From: Chrysoporthe austroafricana
Lineage: Eukaryota; Ascomycota; Sordariomycetes; Diaporthales; Cryphonectriaceae
Length of the DNA: 64,000 nt
Direction: 5' to 3'
NCBI GenBank assembly: GCA_001051155.2
Contig: JYIP02000009.1
Location: 744,001 to 808,000, forward strand
The notes beneath the pieces are model-generated. The model was not told where the DNA came from. It was given only the letters and a program-made list of their open reading frames with translations, and made no database searches. This document shows, one piece after another, positions 47,565 through 58,500 of this stretch. The position numbers and the translations under genes were made by a program. The first letter of the stretch is position 1. Each line of letters begins with the position of its first letter.

Positions 47565-50535
47565 TTGTTTTTTGATGAACACCAAAAGAAAAAAAAAGGT
47601 TTTCAACTCCTTTGAAGAGATTTTTTGAGATGGGGCAGTCGGCTAGCGAACAATATTTCTCGGATTCTTATAGTATCTCTGCTATGCATTCGACTATCAA
47701 GAGAATCTAATGCCTTGCTACACCTCCAGCAAGAATACCAATTTTCCTCCTGGCGCTCTAGCAGTCTTCCCTTCCTGCTGCGAGGCTGACAAACTGCGAA
47801 AATACTGGCAGCGTCTCATCGTCAGCCCGCCTCATCTTCGGCCCGCCTGATCGTCAGCCCGAAGTCGACGTGGATTTGGGCGGAGCGCTGCAGCAAGCTG
47901 TGCCTGAGGCATTACATTGGCCAATGACACACCTATCCTAACAAACGACTGGCTAACGTGCGACGGAAGATGCATAGACGCTCGGGGCCGAGCTTTGAAA
48001 CAAACAAAAAGAAAAAAAGTGGCGCGCGTGACCTGTTGTGCGGTGCCGTTCGGCGGCACCACTCGCGCCGGGCTGCGATCGCCAACCCTGTGGCCGACGT
48101 GGAGCGGGCGCCGTGCCGAGCGCACTGCAGAGGGACAGGCGTCAACGGACACTGATGCACGGCTGGCACCCGCTCTCGTATTCGGTCGCTATCTGGGGAA
48201 GCCGAGCGCTGAGCCTCACGGGCACGAGGTACGCGCCGCACATCAGCGGGTAATTTCCGCCTGACGCGGTGGACATGGTGCAGATCTGCTGCAGATTGAG
48301 GTGGGAAGGAGCCGAGGAAATGCAACGTGGAGGGATGTGGGACTTCTTGGGCTGCTACCATAGAACTTCGCACGCATGCGTATGTGAGGCGCAGGATTTG
48401 TGGAATGGACACATGGTTCAGCTGGAAGGCCTGTCGGAGAGGTTGCAGAGGTGACAAGACCAGGCTGTCGAAGGGGACCGGGGGCCAGTTGGGGGGACCC
48501 GAGAAGGGCTCGAGACGCAGCGCCCCAGAGACACAAGATACGAACAGACGATCCCAACCTACAAGACGTCGTGGCGCAAGAGAGCCTATGATCTCGACTT
48601 CACTTGATCTCCAAAATGCGAAAGCGATATTCCTCGCCCACGTACCTCGGAATCGCTTCGTAACTTCAGACACGTACTTGGCAGGAGGCACCATGTACAC
48701 TATCTCGACCGGCCAACCGCGTCAGATGGTCGACTTGTCAAGGACCGTTACGACGAGGATTCGAGCAGATGGGCGAGGACATCTCGTACTTTGGCTTTTC
48801 TAGCGTTCAGGTCCAAGGCGACCCCCGTGGGGCCCGACTGTCGTGCTCTTGGGCTACCCGCCGTCTGCCGAAGTTCTGGTGTCGTTTGTCGAGTCGTTGG
48901 GCAGCATCACAGAATTTCCAAGAACGTGGCTGATGCCTGTAATCCCGTCGAGTATTCCCCCCCAGACCCGTAGCAACGGGCGAACACGACTCCAGGATTC
49001 GCCGGGCGGCGCTGCAGCAAAGTCTCTGGGAGCGATAAGTTGGACCAGAGGAGAACCGTGATGCATGCGCCGCTCTCCACAATTTCTGCAGCGGCATCAG
49101 CGTTCTCGTGGTGAGATTGAGTAACAGCATCGCCTATCCCTTCGGGGCTGTTCACTGGGAACATTCGACGGGGAGGCTTCGAGGTATATCTGCATCCAGC
49201 GTCGTGTCTAGCTGCTGAGCCAGTACTCAAGGCGCAGCTTGAAGCGCCTGGGTATACTTAAAGAAGTTACGCTGACTTCCTGCCGGACCTAGATCCAGCC
49301 CCAAGTCGTCCCAAGAGACGTCTTACTAACTCGTCGAGAGCCAGCGCCTTCGTGTGATGCCGCGGCCGGTCCTTGCAGACTTTCCATGTGATCACACCCC
49401 CCGCCCGAGCCAGACGGACAAATGACCCGCGGTGATGCAGATCTGCGCCATGAGTGGTAGGCACCTGGAAAGACGGGCCTTGGCCGTCTGATTGCTCGAT
49501 ATAGACGGCACCAGTACACACAAGTCCGGAAAATTGGCCCTGGACCGCAAGTGACGAAGGGCCGATTCGAGATCCGATGCGGTGATCCGTGGTAAGCCCA
49601 GCTGGCAGGACAGATTGTTCCAGACCCTACACATGCGAAAGGGAATCGAAGTCGGGAGGAGGCGACGTCGTGAGACGCGAGGCGTGAAGCTGTAGGCAGA
49701 CCTCGTGGCCCGCGCCACCCAGAGTCCAGCTCGAGCAACCCGGTGTCCCTCCTCCACCTTGGGGGATATCAGTCGGGGACATCAGTCGATGTATATGCTG
49801 GGCTGGTTGATAGAAGCGGTGTCGGTCCAAGCAGGCCCCGTGACGATGGCTCGACAAGGTCCACCGCAGATCTGATGAGCACCAGCTCGTTGGCGCGGGG
49901 AGAGCTGACACCGGTTCTTGACGCCCGCAAGTCCCGAGCCTTGGTGGCCGCCGGGGAGGGGGAGGGCCCGTCACAGCCTAAGACACGCCCATGACGGCCC
50001 CGTCCGTGAGCTTGTGTAGTCAACACCACCACAAGGGCTGGCATGGTGTCGAGCCAAGATGCCTTGCCATTGGGCCTGGTCCAGCTGCGTGGCGTCCTGG
50101 GGTTCAGCACGTCGGTCGTTCCGCGGGACTCCTGGATTCCTGGATGGCGAGTGCAAGGCGTGTATGGTGCGAGTCCCGAGGTCGTCATCTCCCCATGCTG
50201 GCCCGCGTCGTGGGGATGCGATATTACAGCCCAACGCCTGGGGGGCCCCGGGGGCGGGCGAGCAAGCAAAGCAGGTCCCCGTGCCGGGTGCATATGTAGT
50301 TCCTCACGAGATGCGACCCACCAACGCGCAGCCGTCTAGACCTGGCTGCCACGTGGTCTGATCTCTAGGCCTGTGGTCGGCGCCTGGCGACAAGCAGACT
50401 GGCGAGGACGACGAGGAGGGCCCTGACATGAAGAGGGCAGGCGAGCGAAGTCGAGGTCGCACTGGCGGCGGGACGCAAAGCTCCGGGACCAAGAAGTGGT
50501 CGGCTGGACGGCTTCCGGGGCTTCCCGGCCAGGCG

Positions 50536-50560
50536 CATGGCATGGCATGGCATGGCATGG
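50536..50560 (+). repeat. CATGG pentanucleotide array
   Basis: Five perfect tandem copies of CATGG in the spacer upstream of the metacaspase gene. Confidence 0.9.
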
Positions 50561-51074
50561 CCCAGCCCATCCACGCCGGGGGAGACAGAGCTGAAGCTGA
50601 GTATCGGGCGAGGGGGGGGGTTGCATCGCCTAGCCGGGTGGGATGGCCATGGGCAGAGAGGCGCTGCCGTGTGTGTTATTTGACCTGGGGGAGGGCCGCG
50701 GCCGGCTTGCCTGCGACGACGCATCGTGGCCTGTGTTGAGTTTAGCCCGGCCGCAGCGCTTCGCCACAACCAGCCTGCGGCAAAGGCCGATTGGCCAGGG
50801 ACACGGGCCAGCGATTAAATTTTCGACTACTACGTAGCATGTAACTATTGTCCGTTTATGGTGAAACCATTACGGATTTTTTTTGCAAGCCGACGGAGCA
50901 GGCGTAAATCCGGGTTGACTGTGCTGAGTACGTCTGTACTGGGTAGGTATCCAGGTACACATCCAGATAGATCGAACCTAGGGTCAGCCGTCCTCTGGAC
51001 GGGACTGTGCCCATTCCTGGACGAGGCCAGGGACCACACCACCCACAGCCCTGGCTGCCTGTACTTCGTCCTGT

Positions 51075-51195
51075 GAAGCAGGAGGAGGAAGGGGGAGGAG
51101 GAGGAAGAAACGAAAAGAGGGGCCCAAAAAAGAAAAAAAAAAAAAAAGAAGGAAGGGGAAAAAGAAAAAAAGGGGACAGGGAAGGGGGGACCTCT
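51075..51195 (+). repeat. purine-rich tract
   Basis: About 120 bases almost entirely A and G, broken by a few C. The longest uninterrupted purine run is about 51 nt (51126-51176). A run of ten G follows near 51227. Such tracts can form triplex structures; no function is implied. Confidence 0.85.
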
Positions 51196-51515
51196 CTACC
51201 CCCGCAGCCTGTGGGGGGATCCACGGGGGGGGGGGGTTGTGCCACGATGCACGATGTTTATTTCCTTCAGACTCTGCCCAATGGTGAAGCAAGCAGGCGG
51301 AAGAAACGGCCACACGCGACGCCAAGGGGCTGGCCTGCCAGAGCGCCAGAGCTGCCAGCGCCATGGGCTTGGGCATGAGTGAGGCTGGGCCACAGCAGCT
51401 GGCAGGTGCCCGCCGCCGCCTGCAGCGGCACCGTCATGACCTCACCTCCCTGTGACCTGGGACCTGATATCCTGTCGAATAATGTTACTTTTTTGGACGT
51501 CGTCCACACGCGCGC

Positions 51516-51581
51516 ATACACACGCCCACCCACCCTCACGTCTACACCCACACACACGCATACACACACACACACACATAT
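51516..51581 (+). repeat. CA-rich microsatellite
   Basis: Interrupted CA/CG dinucleotide repeats, with the cleanest (CA)n segment at about 51562-51578. Confidence 0.85.
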
Positions 51582-51823
51582 CTATACGATGTGTGCTTGG
51601 CGTTTCTAAAATTATGGTCGCGTGTCGCCTTGAGATTAGGTTTGAGATACATGACACCACTCTCGAGGTCTGGGCCACAGCCCAGCAGCTAATGTATGCA
51701 CCTGTGTGCTACGGCAGGTACTACCACGGTCTGGTATGGCATGGTACAGTAGCTCCGCCCAGGGGACGGTGGCAGCGGGTGGGCACTCCCCTGCAGCAGG
51801 CTACTGAGCATTACTGGGTACGG

Positions 51824-52353
51824 GGTGCTGGGTGCTGGGTACTGGGTACTGGGCACAGGGCACAGGGCACCGTGGCACTGCGGGCACCCACCAGGCGTGT
51901 GAGCAGGCTCCCTTCTCCGCGGCCTCGCTCTGCCTGCCTTGGGTGCTTGGCACCTGGCACGCCCCGAGGTCTCCACACCAACATGTTCGTCGTCGTCGTC
52001 GTCGTCGCCTCTAGGGTACCCACCAGCGCGCCCCACCTCTCTGCGTCCTGTGTAGCGCAATTCCTGCTCGTCGTCCGTCTCAGCCTCGACGCGGACCCCC
52101 CACCGCCTCCCCCACCGGGAATTCGGCTCAGACCGGCGGGACAGGACTGGGCCCCGAAGCAGCGACGCCTATGTAATTCACTGGTAATCAAAAGGTCATC
52201 TTGTGGCTTGGTCGTCTCTGGCCCTATCACAGGCCCTAGGCCATGCCTGCGGTCTCCTGCCCTGCCCTGCCCTGCCCTGCCGTGCCCTGCCGTGCCGCTA
52301 CCGCTACCGTACCTACTGTGGTACCTTACCACCTCACCACCTTACCACCTTAC
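51824..52353 (+). repeat. cluster of short tandem repeats upstream of the metacaspase gene
   Basis: The cluster includes GGGTGCT/GGGTACT/GGGCACA heptamers (51824-51872), (TCG)n at about 51984-52007, (CCCTG)n with CCGTG variants at about 52255-52300, and CTTACCAC octamers at about 52326-52353. All lie within 1 kb of the metacaspase start and may be promoter or leader sequence. Confidence 0.8.
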
Positions 52354-52769
52354 TAACCCTGCCGTGCCCTGCCCTGCTGGCTTCCCACAGTGCCATTCGC
52401 CGCGCCCCAGTTATCTCGGATCTTCCCATCACCACGTTGCCTAGTAGTATATAGGACCCTGACGCGACTCTTCGCCTCGGGTCCTCCGTCTGTTTCTGTC
52501 TTGGCACCCTGCCTCGGCCCCCAAATCAAACAAGTGCTGCAGCGACGCACGCTCTCGTCCTCCTCGTCGTCGTCCTCCTGCTGCTGTCCGTCGCGTCTCT
52601 GTCCCGCGCCCGGCGCCCTCTCGAACCAGCTTGTGACGCTCGACCCCTCCTCTCGGCCGAGTCTCCCGCGCTCTCCCTCGCCAGCCTTCGACCGCACGAG
52701 CAGCCTCGTGAGGGCCTCGCGACACCGAGGCCACCCTGCTAGCTCCCCGGCTGGACGAGGCAATACGTC

Positions 52770-54554
52770 ATGTCTGGTTACCCAGGCTATCACGGTGGTC
52801 CTTACGGGGGAGCTCCCCCACCAGGAGCCTACCCGCAGCAGCCTTACTACTCGTATGGACCGCCCCCGACCCTGCTCCTGTCTGCTCGTGGGACTTTTTT
52901 TTTTTTTTCTTCGTTTTTGTCCTTTTCTTCGCTAACAGAGCTACCGCGACCGCAGCCCTCCGAACGGATACGGCTACCAGTCCCCTCCGCAGCCCAACTA
53001 TGGCTACCCTTCTCCCCAGCCCAGCGGCTACCACCAGGTAGGCCTTCGACCAGGCTCTCCCTCTCCTGCGCGGCACCCAGCCGGCGCCTTGCTGACCGGC
53101 CTCGACAGCCCCCGCCACAAAACTATGGCTACAACAGCCCTCCACAGCCCAACTACGGGAACAGGCCAAGTGAGCACCCCTCTCCGACTGCCTGGAGCGG
53201 GCGGAAGAACCGCGTATCTGACCTGGAGCCCCGCGAGTCTAGACATGCCGTCGGCGAACTCGAACTCGTACATGCACGGGAACCAGCATGCCCCCCCGCC
53301 GCCGCCCTCGACCCCCCAGAGCTTCGGCTACGGCCATCCGCAGAACTATAACTTCCAGTACTCGCAGTGCAACGGCAGGAGGAAGGGTTTGCTTATCGGC
53401 ATCAACTACTTCGGTCAGCGCGGCCAGCTGAGGGGGTGTATCAACGACGTGCGGAACATGTCTGCCTACCTGGTCGAGCACTTCGGCTACAAGCGGGAGG
53501 ACATGGTCATCCTCACGGACGATCAGCAGAACCCCATGAGCCAGCCTACGAAGCAGAACATCCTGAGGGCCATGCACTGGCTCGTCAAGGACGCGCGGCC
53601 GAACGACTCGTTGTTCCTGCACTACTCCGGTCAGTCTTGGTGACATCTGTGGCGGGACTCCTCTCTGACCTTGTGAACAGGGCACGGCGGTCAGACGAAA
53701 GACCTTGATGGTGACGAGGACGACGGCTACGACGAGGTGATCTATCCCGTGGACTTCCGGCAGACCGGGCATATAACAGACGACGAGATGCACAGGATCA
53801 TGGTCAAACCGCTGCAGCCCGGCGTCCGGCTCACGGCCATCTTCGACTCGTGCCACTCCGGGACGGCACTCGACCTTCCTTATATCTACTCGACCCAGGG
53901 CGTCCTCAAGGAGCCCAACCTCGCCAAAGAGGCCGGCGCGAACATACTGGGCATGCTGTCGTCGTATAGCCAGGGCGACATCGGCGGCGTGTTCAAGAAG
54001 GGCATGAACCTGTTCAACAGGGCGACTAAGGGCGAGGCCGCCCATGAGCGTGCCCTAGCGACCAAGACGTCGCCCGCGGATGTCATCATGTTCTCTGGGA
54101 GCAAGGATGACCAGACTTCGTATGTTTACTCACTGAGCACGGTGCAGACGACTCTGGATGTGAGAAGGCATGGCCTGCGCCGGAAGCAGCGGTGGGGGTG
54201 TCTGCCTCTCTTCCAGGGCTTCGTGCCTACTCCCCTCGGTCACGCCTCGTGCTATTTACGGACAGATACTGACACAGCTGCTTCTGTAGAGCCGATGCGA
54301 CCATCGCCGCCCAGGCGACGGGCGCCATGTCCTGGGCCTTCATGACAGCGCTCAAGCGGCATCCCCAGCAGAGCTACGTCCAGCTGCTCAACGGCATCCG
54401 CGACGCGCTCGCCAGCAAGTACAGCCAACGGCCCCAGCTGTCCTGCAGCCACCCCCTCAGTGAGTATTGATAAGTATTGGCAATCAGCTCAGCTGGTGGA
54501 CCATAGACTGATCTCTTTTGTTGCTCAGATACGGATCTTCTCTTCGTCATGTAA
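52770..54554 (+). CDS. metacaspase (type I, with Pro/Gly/Tyr/Gln-rich prodomain)
   Basis: Seven exons: 52770-52852, 52941-53037, 53109-53169, 53243-53629, 53681-54119, 54290-54459, 54529-54554, giving 420 residues. Residues 1 to about 115 are a Y/G/P/Q-rich disordered prodomain, as in fungal Mca1/CasA. The peptidase C14 domain starts at [13 protein letters not shown]. The catalytic His is in SGHGG, split by the intron at 53630-53680. The catalytic Cys is in DSCHSGT (about 53855). The C-terminus has the conserved [13 protein letters not shown] and NTDLLFVM segments. Metacaspases cleave after Arg or Lys, need calcium, and act in stress response, protein-aggregate clearance and ageing or death. 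Exon 1 and 2 borders are the least certain: the acceptor lies in a tandem AGAG. The gene runs toward the ApsB-like gene. Confidence 0.93.
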
Positions 54555-55566
54555 ATAATCAGTGACCAGAAAATATTTTTTTGTATTTCTCTTATTTTTT
54601 CCTTGACGACGTTCACGACGCAAACGGGTAAATATATCTTACACACGCGCACACACAAACACAAACGCACATACCCACCCGACCAAGACGGCGGGTAAGC
54701 GTTCTTTTGGGGGGGGGCACTTGGGCCGAGCGCGGCTCGTCTTTCGATCGCCGGTGCTGGTCTCACTCAACGCAGCAGCAGCAGCGCGGCACTGGGAAGG
54801 GAGGCGGGACGTGGCCAAGGGAAAAACAAAAGTTTTGCATGAGGATGGTATCCAAATTTCTTTCTGATTCTTGATGATGAACAGAGACCTGGAGACTTTG
54901 ATAATCCTCGAGCAGGGACAGACGAATTTCGGGCTGGGATTTTTCTTTTGTTGTATGTGTGTTTTTCTTTATTTTAACCCATTGGAGCAGGAGGCAGGGA
55001 CAACGGGCATGATTGGTATTCACGACGAGCGTGTCGCTAGCATCTGGTAGGATATTGGAAACACATGTTTCTCAACCATCTCATGCCGCTGGGTCAGCCG
55101 TACCCTTTTTGATCAACGTATTGTTCTGCTTGGGATTTCGGGAAAAGTGAGATACGAGGTTGAACATGCGCCGCCACGTTCAGGTTGTCGAACATCGCAT
55201 TTACAAGACACCGAACGACTTCGTAATACGCTTCTATTGGAACCCTGAAGTAACGCTCCGCCTGCTCGCTCTGAACAGTCATGAGACAAATCCATATACT
55301 ACAAGTCCTCGAAACCTGTTCGCCTGTCCTGATAACAACCAACCCGGCCATGGACCAGACCAAAAACTCCTGGAGGTAGAAAGATAACACACAATCGTTG
55401 GCTGAGACCCAAACTCACCCTCGATCGAACTCCCCGTAGTGCCCCATGCGTACTCCAAACCGATGCCGATGCCGTATCGCAGGAACGCCCAGCTATGCGG
55501 TGCGAAATGCAGTGCCGTTCTCATCGCCAGCCATTATATCCACCCCTCCCCCCTTCCCTCCATTGC
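54555..55566. other. spacer between convergent metacaspase and ApsB-like genes
   Basis: Carries the two 3' untranslated regions. The AT-rich stretch 54560-54610 just after the metacaspase stop is a plausible polyadenylation region. Short frames are not supported. Confidence 0.45.
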
Positions 55567-58500
55567 TCACATGCTATCTACGCTGAAGGCCTCTGTGCCC
55601 ATGTCCTCTCCTTCCATGTGATCACCATTCGTCCCCACCACCCTGTCCGAGCTCTCAAACCCCTCGGCATCAAAACCTAGAGGCGCAGCACTACTCTCAC
55701 ACTCATCGGAGTACCCGTCCACCTCCCTCTGCATGTACCGTTTGGCCTCAGTCCCGGCGTTCACACCGAGCGCAGCCGCAGCCTTCTCGCTCCCGAGCCG
55801 CAGCTCATGCGTCTTAGCGCCAGCCGTGCGGTCGGGGCGCTTAGCCGCTTCGTCCCACTTGTCGGCGAGCACCTTCCGGAGCTCCTCCTGACGCTTCCAC
55901 TCGTGCGCCATCATCTGCAGCCTGACTACGAAGCGGACAACCGTGGCGAAGCGCTTGAGGGTCAGACGGCCGGGTTTGTTGGTGCCATTCTTAGCGGCTG
56001 ATTTGTTGGCGAAGGAGGGGAGCTGGGGGTGTGAAGTCGAGCGCTTGAGGCGGAGTTGCTTGGTGAGAGCCTCGAGCTTCAGAAGGTCTGCTTCATTGCT
56101 GTCCGGGGAAAGCAGTTAGTAGCCATTTCCTACGCACGAACACGTGTGTTCTGAAAGGTCTTGAACAACTTACATCGAGTCCTTGACATTCATCTCCGTG
56201 ATCAAGAACTGTTTCGCAAATGCCGCATCATCCCTCATCCGCAGTTCTCGCTCCCACCGCGCCTGCATCCACTCCATCTGCATGCACATGCTGCGCATCT
56301 GCTTAGCATGCCGGTGCTCTGCCGCTTGCGCCGCTCGTACGATCGTGTCCGTGTGCATCTGAGTGTCATTGTTGTCCTTAAAGTGAATAACACGCGCTGC
56401 GTTCTCATCGTCCACGGGACCGGCGCCGCCTCCGTTAATGAGAACCACATCGTCATCGTCTTCTTCGTCAGCATCGTCCTCGACCTCGACGACACGAGGC
56501 GGTTGATAGTTGGACTTAGATGGCTGATTTGGTAACCCCCGCTCCTTACCCTTGCTGCTCTTAACAGGAAGCGGGGGGAAGGTAGAGACGGTGAAGCGAG
56601 CACGGGCGACAGAGGCCTGCGCCATGGCCGCTTTCGCGATCGCCTCGGCATCTTTCTTTGCTCTCTTGAGAGCCTTGATATCGCGCTGAAGCTTGTCGAC
56701 ATCCGACTTCTCCATCCGGATGGACTTCATATCCCGCTGTAGCCTTTCAACATCAGAACGGTACTGGGCGCGTTCCGACCTTGCGCGGTCAAGCTTGATG
56801 CGAAGGCTCTTCTCCAACTCAGCAAGCTCGGTCAGGGCCTCCTTGTGCTCGCGGACCTCACGCTCCAGGGCGTCGGCATCGATCTGTGTCTTCCGAAGGA
56901 TCTCGTACAGGTCATGACGCTCTTCTCGGGTCATTTCGCTGTCCACGGTGCTGGCCATGGTGCTGATTGTGTCATGCACATGGACGCGCTTAGCGTCTGC
57001 CAGCTTGGCGGCCATCGAGTGGCGCTCCTTCTTGTACCTATCAGCCTTGCGCTTGTACTTCTCGACGGCCTCCGTGAGGTCCGCATTTGCCTCATCGGCC
57101 GCCTGCTGAGCGTCCTCGAGAGCCTGTTCCAGAGCCATCTTCTCATCCTCGACCTCGTCGAGTCGTTGGCGTACTTCCTGTTCCATGGACGCAGCCTTGC
57201 GCTCAGACTCGCGGAGGCTCCTCTTCAGCTCGAAAATGGTCTGGTGAGCAACAGAAAGCTGATGTCGAAGCTCAGAAACTTCGGCCTTGCGAGCAGATGC
57301 ATTGTCTGAGGTAGGTGATTGAACCAAGCGGGAGATGTCGGCCTCGTAAACTCGGCGTTCGAGATCACCAATCTGGCGCTTGAGGCCTCGAATCACGGAC
57401 TTCTGGTCACTCTCCTTTTGCATGAAATCAAGTTCCTTCTTCCGAGCTGCAGACAGATCACGCCTGATCAGCGACAGTTCGCTGTTGCCGTCTAACGTGT
57501 CAATCGGCATGGTTGCTTGGGCTAGCTGGTGCTGATAATCCTCGAGCTTTCGCTCCAGGTCTCGGATCGTACGCCGGGCTTTGGAAAGATCCTGGGTCTC
57601 GTGCAGCTGTCGGGTCTTTGCCTGAAGCGAGATGATCTCTTGGTTGAGACGTTCCTCCTCCGCCTCCGCCTTGTCAAGCTCGTCTTCGAGTGTCTTCTCT
57701 AGGGAGTCACGTTGCTCAGCCAAATTCTTATTGTCTTCCCTCAGCCGGCGAATCTCATTCTCAAGCCGTGCCTTGGTTCCACGCAGGTTGACCCGCTCCT
57801 GATCGATTTGGAAGGTGCCATTATCTTGCTGCTTCGACCGCTGCAGTTCAGCATCGATCTCGTTCCGTTCAGCCTCAGTTTCTGCCAATCGAGAGGATAC
57901 CGATAAAAGCTCAAGCTTGATCTGGGACAGCTGGTCTTGGAGCGCTCTCTTCTCTGTCTGTGCATGGGTAAGCTTAGACTTGTAGTCGAAGATCTGGTTC
58001 TCCAAGCGTTCAATAGACTTTGCTTTGAACTCAGCAGCTTCACGAGACGCATCAGTTGAGGCTTTGGCCGAGTCGGTGAGCCTGCGCAACTCGTTAAGCT
58101 GCTGACGCAGGTCGTCGCACTCGCGATCACTGGCGTTCTTCTCTACCGTAACTCTAGAGAGATTCAAGCGATACTCGTCGACTTGTTTCTCCAGGCGCTC
58201 GATTGCTCTGGCATTGAGCTCGGCAGCCTGGCTAGCAGCGTCTGTAGTGGAGTGAGCGGACTCTGAGGCTCGGCGCAGCTCTCTGAGCTCACGTCGCAGG
58301 CCATCGCACTCTTTAGTGAGAGTCTCGATCTCCTGGGCAGACTTCTCACCCTCTTCGTCCAGCGTGGCCTGCAGGACCTCGACCTCATCCTCCAGGCTCT
58401 CTACCTTCTCGGACTCGGTCTGCTTGTCTAGCAGTGATTGCCGGAGTTCATCACGAACAGCAGAGAGTTCGTTGCGCAGATTCTCCAGCATATGCTGTCG

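Larger units (their letters stand above)
47565..52769. other. 5.2 kb gene-poor, simple-repeat-rich spacer
   Basis: Upstream region shared by the ankyrin gene (-) and the metacaspase gene (+). It is GC-rich with many microsatellites from 50.5 to 52.4 kb. Overlapping long frames on both strands reflect GC-rich composition, and no domain was recognised. Minus-strand pieces around 48600-49130 (VYMVPPAKYVSEVTKRFRG; DAVTQSHHENADAAAEI) look protein-like but cannot be joined. They may be a decayed gene. Confidence 0.45.

Noticed and set aside
47933..48700. 255-codon minus-strand frame in the spacer
   Set aside because: Arg/Pro-rich with no domain and overlapped by equally long frames in other phases; only the first 20 residues look protein-like (see finding).
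51452..52444. 330-codon plus-strand frame upstream of the metacaspase
   Set aside because: It runs through microsatellites and its peptide is low-complexity His/Thr/Pro/Arg; it is most probably non-coding.
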